DNA of 64,000 nt, taken from positions 19,780,001 through 19,844,000 of the forward strand of contig NC_079884.1 in the NCBI RefSeq assembly GCF_029227915.1, given 5' to 3'. Origin of the DNA: Hydractinia symbiolongicarpus. Taxonomy: Eukaryota; Cnidaria; Hydrozoa; Anthoathecata; Hydractiniidae. Made by a program: the position numbers and the translations under genes. Shown piece by piece: positions 53,297-64,000 of this stretch (within the stretch, counting starts at the first letter, position 1; each line of letters starts with the position of its first letter). The notes beneath the pieces are model-generated. The model was not told where the DNA came from. It did not search any database and saw nothing but the letters and a program-made list of their open reading frames with translations.

Positions 53297-54112
53297 CATA
53301 CTTTGGAGCAACTATAAAATACCCCCCGTAAAAAAACTAAAGCTATGTAACTCAGCAACGCAACATTGCACCTACTCAGCAATACAGCAACGTAGATGCA
53401 CAGCTACGCAGCAACGCATCTACTCAGCAATACAGCAACGTAGATGCTCAGATACGCAGCAACGCAGCTAGTCAACAATACAGCAACGTAGATGCTCAGC
53501 TACGCAGCAACGTAGCTACTCAGCAACGTAGCTACTCAGCAACGTAGCTACTCAGCAACGCAGCTATTCAGCAATACAACAACGTAGATGCTCAGCTACG
53601 CAGCTAAGCAGCAACGCAGCTACTCAGCAATACAGCAACGTAGATGCTCAGCTATGCAGCAACGCAACTACTCAGAAAATAATTAAAAATGGTTTAAATA
53701 GTTCAGAGGGATCTGAGCAAAAGCTTCGTTTTTAAAATTAAACCAGTTTAAAAAAACATTATATAACATATAAATGTTTTTTAATAACTAAAAATATTAA
53801 ATGAATAAAGAAACTATTTAAAGAACGAAAAATTTGTCATTACGAATGTATACACTATGAGGCTAAACTATAGAATCATGAAAGCGAAGTCATTATATTG
53901 CGAAATATTTAGTGTAACAAACCAACTTGGTATGTTTGTTGATATTTTACTTCAGTTTAACTGACCAACTGTGTGTTAATCAAGAAATAGTGAGCTTTGC
54001 GTAGCTGCGTTGCTGCTGCTATATTTGTTCGTTTATTTTTTTTATTATTGCGTTGCAGAGTTTTATAGTCTCAATTTTTTTACGGGGGTATTCTATAGTT
54101 TAGCCCATACTT
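53297..54112. mobile_element. MITE with about 70-bp TIRs and internal minisatellite
   Basis: The left aactataaaataccccccgta and onward (aaaaaaactaaagctatg, cagcaacgcaa) is mirrored at the right (ttgcgttgcagag, tttttttacgggggtattct). The inside is filled on the left by the 53340-53680 minisatellite. Non-coding. Confidence 0.75.
53340..53680. repeat. Minisatellite of CAGCAACGTAGCTACT-type units
   Basis: About 340 bp of 12-16-bp units, alternating CAGCAACGYAGCTACT and CAGCAATACAGCAACGTAGATGCT, with runs of near-identical units at 53505-53565. Confidence 0.9.
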
Positions 54113-54254
54113 TAGCTAATGCAATTTTTTAACTCAAAAAAACACAAAAAATGTTTTAGCTATAACCTTCTGCATACTCGCTATACAACACTTTTTCCTG
54201 CAAGTCGAAAGCCCTTTTATCTTTGAGAACTATGTTGTGAGTGATTTAACAAAC

Positions 54255-55270
54255 ATCATCATCATCATCATTCTCGGCTTAACAACCGTTTTCCATGCTA
54301 GCATGGGTTGGACGGGGTATATTAATGACCCTTTTCCAATCTGATACAGACTGTGTTAAATCTAAACTCAACTTCCTCCTTATCTAGTCTGTCCTTATAA
54401 TCTCTTGCCAAGTCTTTCTCGGTCTGCCTCTGGGCTTTGCCTCAGGAACTATCAAGTCTCTGCACTTTCTTACCCAATTATCCTCCTCCATTCTTTCCAA
54501 GTGTCCCAGCCAGTTCAATATTCTTATCTGGATAACATCTTTAATTCTACAGAGACTTAGCCTGCTTCTTATCTTATCTGAACTCTTTCTGTCTCTCAGA
54601 CTTGCGTTACACATCCACCTAACCATTCTCATATCATTCCTTTCTAAACGATCAAGATCTTCCTGCTTCACTGCCCATGTCTCACTACCGTACAACATAA
54701 CACTTCTTACACAGGCCTCATACAACCTACCTTTTACCTCAATTGACAGGACTCTGCTAGTCAACAAAGGAAGTAACTCTCTGAACTTTTTCCAAGCAGA
54801 ACCTATCCTGCAAGTAACACTTCTTCCAATACCCCCTTCACTGCCCAACATATCACCTAAGTAACAGAAGTTCTCAACTATCTCTAACGAGCCACTGTTG
54901 TACATCATTAAAGCTGGAAATACTTCATTCTGTATAATCTCACCTTTGCAACGCTTGCATACAAACTGAATGTCAGCTCTTAACCTTCCACTAATACTAC
55001 TGCACTTCTCATGTACCCAATGCTTGCAAGTCTGACAAAAAATTGAGTTACTACCAACCCCAATCCTGCAAACTCCACAAGGCCACTTTCCAACTACAAG
55101 GTCACATATGGCTGCAATGCTACTAATCATGACTTTAGACTTTGCTGTGTTCACCCTAGTCTAAGTATTAATACCACGGAATCGCATTTTGGATTTAGTC
55201 TCTATTGTTAATTCTAAACCGGTGAACATAGTCTTAACCTTTTTATTTCTTTCGTCTACTTCTATTTCAG
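54255..55270 (-). mobile_element. LINE fragment copy 2: RT C-terminus with PHD-type finger
   Basis: One open frame (55154-54384, 256 codons) carries KSKVMISSIAAICDLVVGK, the finger CGVCRIGVGSNSIFCQTC with WVHEKC and VCKRCK, FCYLGDMLGSEGG, CVRSVMLYGSETWAV, RMVRWMCNASL and NWLGHLERMEEDNWVRKC. It is less broken than copy 1. The 3' end reads through gcttaacaaccgttttccatgctagcatgggttgg (in minus sense reversed) to a tail of five CAT units (54255-54269). It encodes only the end of the polyprotein and is not autonomous. Confidence 0.85.
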
Positions 55271-56594
55271 GAAAAATATTGCTGAATTGTAAAATAAAAA
55301 TAAATTGTCTTGTGAAAGTTTTTTTACTGAAGCAAATGATAAAGTTTTTTGACGAAAAGAATGTTAAAAAAGTGATTAAATATATTTTCTTTTTTTTAAA
55401 AAAATATTTTGCTAAGAACGTTACTTTGAGTCAGTAAAAGACACCTCGTCACTTTGCATCATTATTAATTTCTCCCTTGTAATTGCTGAAGTATTAGCAG
55501 TTATAAGGCTTCCGCTTCGGGAATTATATTGCCGAAGAAAAAATCGATCGTCGAATGTTGTAGTTTCCCTTTTTTATGAATATTCATATTATCCATACTC
55601 CTAGGTTTCATCAAACAGATATCGCCACAATGACACAAAGAACTTTCTACTGCCCACTAAATAAAAAACATTTAGTCTTGATGCCCCCAGCTATCGAATT
55701 CTTTTTTAAGGGAGAATGTTGTAAAACCCTTAAACGACGTGAAGGTAGACGACACGATCCCTTCAACCAATTTACTGCAATGTGTTGACAAACTTAATGT
55801 CGGCCCCGTAGTTTTATTCAGTTCGGCCTGCGGTTCAAAATGGTGGAGTGACCAAGTAAGGTTGTATTATCGTTCCCAAGAAAAACAAAAACATCAGGAT
55901 TACCTCAGTTGAATTTGTTGATGTTTGATACTCGTCAAGGCCTGGCATCATATTGATATTTTTTTCATTTTAAAAAGTGGCGAAGAAAGTGCCGAAGTCT
56001 GCCAAGGCAATTGCCGAAGGTTTTCAGTGCTTTTGACCATTGTCTTTGGCATTTTTTCTGCTGAAGGACTGCCGAAGTGATTTTGAAAAATTGCGAAGTT
56101 ACTTCGGTAATTATTTGCCGAAGCAAATATATCTGAAATTTGAAGACTGCAGACCCGATTAAGGTATAAATAAAGATTTTTAACGATTGTAAAAGGTTTA
56201 TTTTGACATATTTATGTATTGTCTTCTTAAAATAACATTTTTTTCAAAAATTTTTTTTTACTGGAGTGCCCCTTTAAAGAATATGCATATTTTTTTAAAT
56301 AAAAATTTGTATTTTTAAAACTACGAAATAGGATTAAAAAAAAGCGTACTTTCGTCAAAACATAGGAATGTACTCAGCCCGATTTCCCAGCTGACATTAC
56401 AAAAAAAAGGAATCAAGAAGCTTTTTGTAGTGGATTGATTTCAAATTCTTTAATAAATTTATAATTTGTTGAAGTTTGTTATTTTAGCTCTCATTCTAAG
56501 GTCTAATTTCGTGTTGATTTAGTTTTCAGAAAAATGAAAAACAACATTGTGCATGCAGCATTTAATATTTTTCAAGTTGCACATAATTACATTA
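55271..56594. other. No gene recognised
   Basis: AT-rich sequence with an isolated 70-codon ORF (55576-55788, NIHIIHTPRFHQTDIATM) that I cannot identify. GCCGAAG motifs recur near 55500-56130. Confidence 0.35.
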
Positions 56595-58549
56595 CAGTCC
56601 CGATCGCGAGTAACTATGCACGAGTATACGAGTACAGGTACATTAAATGCCAAGTAAAGTGCAAGACGAGTACGAGTAATCGGCGAGTATACTACTCCAT
56701 ACCCTCGAGTATAACCTCTTGCGCATGCGAGTACAGCAAGTAAATGATTTGTGAGTACGTGTGCGAGTATAAGATAAAAAACGGGAATTCGACGTAGAGT
56801 AATTTTTATCGATAGCTCACATTTGTTTGCTACCTTACACATTGTGAAAACTTTTACTTCCTATTCGCGTCGTAGGAAATAACATTTTATTTTACATAAT
56901 TTTTTTATGTTGCAACAAATTTTCTTTAGTTTACATAAAAATGTATACGTTGCTGTAATGGCTCTTTCTCACCAAGGAGGAAACCCTTTGCTATTTACAT
57001 CTGTTATCTAAATGCTTTTTTTCTCCTAGCTAAATGCTTTGTTGCTACATTCAAACATTATTCCTTTTTCTTCCCAAGCATGAATTAAACAATGAACTCT
57101 GGAGACTAAATTAAGCGAATCGCATTTAATTTTATTGTTTTGTAAGTAACCAAAAGTAATAACGTGCCCAGCAGGGAAATCTTAGATCCAGTGAGAATGA
57201 TGTGCACCCGAATTTTGAGTGAGTTCCCTAATTACTTTAAAATGGGTTGTCATAAATTATAAGTGGCTTTCAAGTCTATCGTGTAGCTATCAGCATTTCG
57301 CCATTTTGAAAGATTAAAGGAGCATTTTAGCACTAAATTTTAGCACTAAATTTCGTTTCTATGAAGCTTTATGTTCTTATATGAAAAATATTATATTAAA
57401 AAATAACGTGTATCAAGGATATGCGTCTTAGTTAAATGCATAAAAATAAACAAAAATAGTGAATTATTACAGATCGTCTGTAACAACGATGTACGGAAAA
57501 TTCTTTCTCATGTTTTTATAATTTTATTATCCATTCTCATCTTATCATAGTGTGCATAATAAAATGAGCGGCAGTAATGGGAGGACAAAGTTTCACGTGT
57601 TTTATTAATTGTATTTTTAATTTTTTTCACATATTTTGTGGGCACCTGTTGTTTAAAAGTAGCGAATATAAAAAAGAAAAGAAAGAATGAATATCATTCA
57701 AACTAAATTGTTAAATTTTTTACTGTTTTTTAATAGCATTTATCAATTTATTATCAATTTAGATTACCAGAAGCAAATCATTTCAATATTCTCAATGTGG
57801 TTGCAAAGATATAAATAGATTAGAATAACATTCAACACAAAAGAAAAATTTATCTCCAGAATCGTGTTTTAGAGCGAGTGAGGAGATCTTTATAACGCAG
57901 ACAACTGAAGTTCATTCGGTATTTTTAGACTTATCATTTTTCAGAAGTGACATTGGTTTGTTTGTTTGTTCAGAAACAAAAGAGTTTGCTTGAAAGTTAC
58001 GACTCCGTTGTAAGGCAATTGAGGTTCTCCCTCGTTCTGGCTATCATATATAGCTTGCGTTGGTGCGCACTTTCCCGCAGTTGAGTTGAATATAACGCAA
58101 ATCAGTTTAGACTCTTCTGGCTTTTCGGAGTGTCAGGTCCCTGTGGCATCGTTCCAAATGGGACTGCTGATTCGATCGTAAATCAACAAAACGGCAGGGT
58201 TTAAAGTGTTAATGTAATCTCAATGCCAGCTTCAACTCACTATTGAACATAGAAAACTAACGAACGAAGAAAATAACACTGTAAAAATAGTGTTTTTCAA
58301 TAAATCCAACACCAACATAAAAGCATATTGGCCGCAAGTGCATTCTCCGCCAGTTTCTCAATTAATTATATCGTTTGACTTTCGAGCACGCTAGCGAGTA
58401 CTGTGTGAGTACAGTAGCAAAAATGTGCAAGTATTTTTGACGTACTCGTACGCGCATTATACTCGTCGCGTACTCGTGGAATACCCACGGAAGAAATTAC
58501 TCGTACCCGTAGTTTAATACTTGTGTATAGTTACTCGCGATCGGTACTG
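56595..58549. mobile_element. 1955-bp TIR element, CAGTNCCGATCGCGAGTAACTAT ends, TA flanks
   Basis: The left end CAGTCCCGATCGCGAGTAAC at 56595 and its mirror ending at 58549 share about 35 bp, then both ends are rich in CGAGTA. TA lies on both sides, as for Tc1/mariner-type insertion. There is no coding sequence inside. The right 290 bp are a near-copy of 43636-43912. Confidence 0.75.
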
Positions 58550-59489
58550 TATTTCAATGTGTTTGACATATTCGTCACATAATTAAGTCAGTGTTGTGTT
58601 TCACAAATGTTGTTGTATAAAAACATTCTATGTGATGCATAAAAACAAAATAATGTGGATTTAGAATACTAAAAACAATTATTTTTAAAAATCTTTTTTG
58701 CTTTCTGCATTAGGCATAAATATAATATTGAAATGTTTAAACACGAAAAATCATTTTTTGCAAAAACGAAATTAAGGCAAATAAACCAGCCGTTTGGCAG
58801 GGAGTTCTACGGTGATTTTTTTCCACTTCTCAACGAAAGAGGAGTAATTGCTTTAGTTCTCTGATTGTGGAGAAAAGGTGCTCGCGTTATATATGGACTT
58901 GATACTATGCAGTCTTGGTCACGAATGGCGTGTGATCGCCTGTGCACGCCTCCGCACACGCCTTGTTCTACCTCATACTCACGCGAAGCAAATTTGAGCT
59001 ATTGTAGAGTAATCCCTTACCCAAACTTTACCCAATACATAATTGTTCTTCCGCGTTAAAATGTATCTCTAAAATGTATTTCTATTAAATACCCACCTTC
59101 ATTGAAATGCTCATCAACCTTGTATTGATCTCCTTAAGACGATGACCAATGGAAATGAAAGTCCTATTGTCCTTCCCGATGGTTTAATTCTTAAGTTAAT
59201 AGTTCTGTTCCAACTAGCTCTCTATGTTTTAATCCTATTCTTGTTTAATAACTTTTAATAAAATTCAAAATTAGTGCTTTTTTTTCTATATGTCACCGAA
59301 TTTTATGATGTCATCACCAAAAAATGCTAGCGTCATCCATTTTTTTCACCAAATTATTTATTAATACGTAAACAACACTTGTGGTAAGTTTCAAGTCCAA
59401 CGGACAACAATTGTAAAAATTACGCAGGGGGGGGGGGGGGGGGGTTGAATCAGACCCCCCCCCCCAGCATTGAGGACCCCCTAAAAGAC
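58550..59489. other. No gene recognised; paired G and C homopolymers
   Basis: Mostly unassigned. At 59427-59444 a run of 18 G is followed ten bases later by a run of 11 C (59455-59465), a potential hairpin. A block near 58905 (ctatgcagtcttggtcacga) is mirrored near 63800-63825, which may be remnants of one foldback family. Confidence 0.4.
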
Positions 59490-60187
59490 CCAGCAGGAAT
59501 AGGGTTAAGATAAACTCATTAGGAAGTAAGTTGAACACGTGCTATTTATGACCTGGGGTCAGGGCATCATTAAGTTAAATGTCGCAGAAGTCGCCGGTGA
59601 CATGATTCGAAAATGCTTGTCACAGGCACAGTTCAGTGTAAAGCAGAACTGTAAAGGAAACTCAATTGAGAGTCTCTGTAGATCATCTCTCCTCACAAAA
59701 CCGAGGGCAGGGCTTACTTACTGCTTGCTGTCTCGTGTGGGAGAGAGAACTTCTGGACTTCTTTTTAATACGATATACATTCTTGTTGATCATTATTACG
59801 AATCAAAAAGGCACCACAATTTTTCTGCTGCTTGAAAGCCAGCAGGAATAGGGTTAAGATAAACTCATTAGGAAGTAAGTTAAACACGTGCTATTTATGA
59901 CCTGGGGTCAGGGCATCATTAAGTTAAATGTCGCAGAAGTCGCCGGTGACATGATTCGAAAATGCTTGTCACAGGCACAGTTCAGTGTAAAGCAGAACTG
60001 TAAAGGAAACTCAATTGAGAGTCTCTGTAGATCATCTCTCCTCACAAAACCGAGGGCAGGGCTTACTTACTGCTTGCTGTCTCGTGTGGGAGAGAGAACT
60101 TCTGGACTTCTTTTTAATACGATATACATTCTTGTTGATCATTATTACGAATCAAAAAGGCACCACAATTTTTCTGCTGCTTGAAAG
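59490..60187. repeat. Recent 349-bp tandem duplication
   Basis: 59490-59838 is repeated at 59839-60187 with a single difference seen (gttgaacacg against gttaaacacg). Each unit carries the same 98-codon ORF (59539-59835 and 59888-60184, MLFMTWGQGIIKLNVAEVAG). I do not recognise that peptide, and it is not established as a gene. The near identity shows the duplication is young or was assembled twice. Confidence 0.93.
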
Positions 60188-60499
60188 GTTTTAGTTAATG
60201 ACATGTTTTTTTTATGCTTACTTTCTTTCTTTTATTTTTTTTTTCGTGAGTTGAATTTATGAATTTATTTGATCCATCAGTTTCGAATGAAACAAACCAC
60301 CCGCGATCAAAGATCAAGAACCTAACCTTTTTGTGTGAAGTAAAAAAAATGCACCATAACATGTTTACTTCAATCGAACGAAAGACGTTCTAATTGAATG
60401 TTTAATCGAACAAACAGCGTTTTAAGTATCCACAGGGGAGCGTTCATCTTTATTTAAAAATCACAGTAAAATTAGCTGCATGCGGCATTTCATTGAAAG

Positions 60500-61640
60500 A
60501 TGGCCTCTGCTTCGAAAAAATCAAAAAATATTTCCGGAGAAGTATCTACATTCTTATCTTGGAAAAAAGAAAATATTATAGGCCATGAAGTTGAGAACAT
60601 AGACGGAAACTCAATGATAACAAAAATTTGGTGTAAGATGTGCACCAAATGTAAAGAGCAACTTCTAGCTAATCCAGTAAATAAGGCTGCACTGTGAGTT
60701 TTTTAAAAGCGTTTACGGAAGGCACAAATGTGGTCACGAAACATCAGGCACATTTAGTACTTTTTTTTTGTTCTTGTTTTGTTCTTATTTTTTATAAGAA
60801 CATAGTTTAATAATCGGCTGTCTCCAGAGTTTTTTTCTGATTCTAAAAACCAAAAAATGAATAATTTTCCAACGGTGCAACTGCTGAACGCCTTGAACTA
60901 TGTTACACTCTAGGTAGATCGTCACTTGGAAGGGCAGATGCATAAGGCTGCTTGTTTATTGGATAGCAGACAGACACAGGAAGAAATTGATTATATCATT
61001 GATTCAAATCTCAAATTAGTTACTCTGGTATCAACATATCCAAAAGCTGGTCATGAACTAAAAGTAGTTCAAAATCGCGAGTATATAGACATTGAGCTCG
61101 ATCACATCACAAATTTGAATCATGGATCCATTGAAGCAAAAATGGAAACGAGGAGACAAGGTGCAGAAATCTGTATTCTCTTGATTCGGGAGAAGTTTTC
61201 TTCTTTTGAAGAAAACATTTTTAGTAATATGAAATGGCTAGATCCACAGTATTGGACCAACTCTTAGAGAGGATGAAAAGAACGCCATAACGCAGTTGAT
61301 GGCTCACTTCTGTGAACCTCTATCGGCAGCTGGCTTTGATGTAAGTAAAGTCTTTCAAGAGTGGAAAGGGCTGCGATTCACCATCAATAATTTTTACAAA
61401 AATGTGAGGGCATCGACAGTTTGGGAAAAAATGATGGTGTACAAGAAACGGGAATTTCCCAACATTCTACTCGTCGTCGAACTGGTGCTATGTCTTTCCG
61501 GCTCGAATTCATCCGTGTAGCGTGTGTTTAGTACACTTACGATTTTATTGTTGGATCGTCGACTCTGAATGAAACACAACACGATAGAGGGGTCATTGTT
61601 AATTGCTGGGAATAACTCCCTGTGGAGTGATGGAGAGAAA
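60500..61640 (+). pseudogene. hAT-like transposase relic (ZNF862/C17orf113-like)
   Basis: The first block (ATG at 60500) reads LSWKKENIIGHEVENIDGNS and KIWCKMCTKCKEQLL, a CxxC half of a TTF-type zinc finger. Its His half seems to follow near 60740 and 60926 (EGQMHKAACLL). The next blocks are FSSFEENIFSNMKWLDPQYW and VSKVFQEWKGLRFTINNFYK. The C-terminal dimerisation-type block is REFPNILLVVELVLCLSGSN with RVFSTLTILLLDRRL just after a stop at 61518. The catalytic region is mostly missing or unrecognisable. Several frame changes show it is dead. It is directly followed by copia sequence. Confidence 0.6.
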
Positions 61641-61854
61641 AAGAAATTTTGAACAGCGCAGTCGATTCATACATGCAAAAGAAGAGGTTTGTCAGCATGG
61701 AGACACCTGTTCTAGTCCGGGTATGGATCACGATACACGCAACAGCAACAACGAAGAGAGTAAAGAGAGTAGTGATGTTATGAAACAGACTGCGATGTAT
61801 AAATAGTCTTTAAGTTCATTAAAAATACATAGCAAGACTTTGTATAAGTGTAAT

Positions 61855-62874
61855 CTCCAGGAAAGCAAGTTTGATGATGCCGTGTTCTGCTGGAGACGAG
61901 AAGAGAAACTTTGAGGAATAATCTGCTGTCATGTGGATGATTTTTTTGGGAGAGGTACAGCGAGATTTGAGAGAGAGTTCATAGAAAAACTGAGACAGGA
62001 GTTCAAAACAAGTAAAGAGGAGAAAGACACATTCACATACCTGGGACTGAACATTCAAAAAAATAGTAAAGGAGCAGTAATCCAACAAGATAAGTGCATA
62101 AAGGAACTAGCTGAAGTGAGCATAAAAAAAAGAAAGAAAGAAAGGAGAACCAGGACTCACCTCTAACTAAGGAAGAGACTCCGCAACTAAGAGGAATTGC
62201 AGGAAAACTCAACTGGGTAAACAGCGAAACGAGACCTGACATAGCGCCTGTGAGACAAGCTGTTCGATAAAGGAGCCAACTGTCAGAGATCTTGTTCAAG
62301 CCAGCAAGCATATAAAGAAACTAAAGTCGGAGAAGGTGTGGATTCACATACAAAAGATCTGCTTGGATACAGCACGAATAGTGTGCCATACAGATGCATT
62401 GTTCGCAAACCTTAAGCACGGCGGGTCGCAGGGTGGCTTCATAGTATTTTATTGTCGGAAAAGATGGTCAGTACTCCCCGATCAGCTGAAAGTCTAAGAA
62501 ATTAAAGCGTGTTGTGAAAAGTACATTGTTGGCGGAGACACTAGCTCTTGAAGAAGAAATGGAGACATTTTTTCATTCTGAGAAAAATCCTGTGTGAAAT
62601 ATTGGCTGTAAAGAAAGAAAATGAAAGATTCCCGATAGAATGCGTCACAGATAACAAGTCGCTAATAGATGCAGTATATTCGACAAAAACCTTAAGTGAA
62701 AAGAGGTTAAAAGTCGACATCTGCCTTGTAAGGGAGATGTTTGCCAAAGGAGAAGTGCACTCGATACGATGGGTTGAGACAAAATCTCAGCTAGCCGACT
62801 GTTTTACGAAATCCGGGGCATCGAACTCAAAATTGATTAAAGTGCTACAAAGCAAGGATCACCTGTCCTTGTAA
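61855..62874 (+). pseudogene. Ty1/copia pol relic (RT end and RNase H)
   Basis: In order: FDDAVFCWRRE and CCHVDDFFGRGTARF (RT catalytic region with VDD retained), EKDTFTYLGLNIQ, LRGIAGKLNWVNSETRPDIA, then the RNase H part IECVTDNKSLIDAVYSTKTL, EKRLKVDICLVREMFAKGEV and WVETKSQLADCFTKSGASN, ending with a stop at 62872-62874. Several stops (near 62166-62540) break it. Gag, protease, integrase and the 5' LTR are missing. A 3' LTR follows. Confidence 0.85.
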
Positions 62875-63027
62875 ACAAAGCAACAAGATGATAATGTGTA
62901 AATAAATGTAAATAAGCAATGTATATAAAGCAAAAGGAACACCGTTAGCACGCAACTGACAAACACGAACAAAAACATACAAAGAACCGCACACCATCAT
63001 CTCAACAACAAAAGAAAAATAGGAGAT

Positions 63028-63632
63028 TGTTAATCTCTTGTTTTATTGAAGGACAAATAAAATGTGGATGTCCGGTGTTGGTGTTTATTGTGATATGTGA
63101 TTCAATGAGCTGTGTTTAAAAGTAGAAACTGTCACTGTGTTGCAGTTGCATTCCAGAGAAATTGTGTTTGCCGTTCCGGCTATAGATTTACAAAGAAACA
63201 TGTTGTGTTACTATTGTGTTCCAAATACTGTGTCATGTTAATTGTGGTGTTTAGCGTTGCATGTATACGATATAGACATTGCCTTACGACATTGCCCGTT
63301 GTGTTTAGATATTGTGTTTACCATATATTTAAGTCGTGTTGAAAAGTATACCAGTCCAACCACAAGTGTTACGGTGCAATCGAACGTATAGCTGTCATAA
63401 TTAACGATTACTGAAGTGCCATATTTAATGTTCAACATTTATATTATATTTTTTAACTCGTCTCCCACCAGGCGAAAACCATTATTTCCTAAGCGCAGAG
63501 GCCATTTACTACTGGGTTGTTTGGAGTCTGCATCAAATTTGGTTATACACTTTTCACATGCTTCATTCAATATGGCAGCTTATTGTGAACATGGTTTGTA
63601 AACATCTTGTTACTGAAATAAATAAATTAACA
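63028..63632 (+). repeat. 3' LTR of the Ty1/copia element
   Basis: It begins TGTTAAT at 63028 directly after a purine-rich tract (aaaagaaaaataggaga) and ends ATTAACA at 63632, a perfect 7-bp terminal inversion with TG...CA ends. It is 605 bp. No second LTR is in the window. Confidence 0.75.
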
Positions 63633-64000
63633 AACAAAAAAGAAGCAAATAAAAAGTAAAAAACAATACTTCTAAAACTCTGCGCTGCCGCTCTCCTGAA
63701 TGTAATAATTGCACGCCAAAATCATAAGCTAGGTGTGCGATACTGATCGCACGCCTGTGTTAGTGTAGGCGTACGTACCACCACATGTGGGTGCAAATAT
63801 TCATGACCAAGACTGCTATGTTTTCTTAATTTCATATTTACATTACACTCATTTAAATTACCTTGTTTAAAATATACAACTAATATTTTGATCAAATTTC
63901 TATCAGAAAAAAATGATTTATAAATTCCTTAAAAAGCGCGCCATATTTTTCATTGTGTTTTTTTAATTAATTAACAAATTAAATATTTTCCAGCCTAAAT
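63633..64000. other. No gene recognised
   Basis: AT-rich flank. It includes the mirrored block of 58905 near 63800-63825. Confidence 0.4.

Noticed and set aside
53340-53680. Regularly spaced short repeats as a CRISPR array
   Set aside because: Units are contiguous 12-16-bp repeats without unique spacers, in an animal genome with spliced genes. It is a minisatellite.
59539-60184. A duplicated two-gene family
   Set aside because: The 98-codon ORFs have no recognisable domain, splice or promoter context. They are reported only as part of a DNA duplication.

Overview
The window looks like nuclear DNA of an invertebrate animal, most likely a cnidarian. It is AT-rich, has long introns and is packed with transposons of many classes: Helitron, PIF/Harbinger, Tc1/mariner-like, MULE-like, hAT-like, LINE, Penelope, Ty1/copia, tRNA-SINE and a Polinton-type polymerase relic. 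No bacterial operon, Shine-Dalgarno or prophage features were seen. The species cannot be named from the sequence alone.

One host gene can be rebuilt completely. It is an orthologue of UCHL5/UCH37, the proteasome- and INO80-associated deubiquitinase, on the minus strand from 45557 (ATG) to 12897 (stop). It has 11 coding exons joined by 10 GT-AG introns with no phase conflict, giving 338 residues. The catalytic Cys, His and Asp fall at residues 88, 164 and 179, the same numbers as in the human enzyme. Its coding exons total about 1 kb spread over 32.7 kb, and the rest is mostly transposon-filled intron. A second candidate host gene is an uninterrupted 249-codon ORF at 9854-10603 on the plus strand, tail-to-tail with UCHL5. 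I do not recognise it.

Layout. 1-268: partial ORF with a Rho-N/SAP-like helix pair, running off the left edge. 0.9-3.1 kb: decayed PIF/Harbinger element. 3.4-4.5 kb: dispersed repeats and a LINE 3' end. 5.2-7.0 kb: Helitron end and a broken protein-primed family B DNA polymerase. 7.1-8.9 kb: head-to-tail Helitron-like repeats. 9.85-10.6 kb: orphan gene. 12.9-45.6 kb: UCHL5 with its intronic transposons. These include two opposed Helitrons that bracket exons 6-8, a 1-kb CAT-repeat expansion on a LINE tail, a Penelope relic, a five-unit Helitron array, a second Harbinger and a Tc1-like element. 45.6-52.3 kb: a deeply nested transposon complex starting about 30 bp upstream of the UCHL5 ATG. 52.3-59.4 kb: MITEs, a second LINE copy and a 2-kb TIR element. 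59.5-60.2 kb: recent 349-bp tandem duplication. 60.5-63.6 kb: hAT-like transposase relic followed by a Ty1/copia pol relic and its 3' LTR.

The transposon genes listed do not act together in the cell. They are fossils at different stages of decay, and their nesting gives a relative order of insertion. The points most worth following are the inverted Helitrons around the catalytic exons of UCHL5, the transposon-built 5' flank of that gene, and the tandem Helitron arrays.
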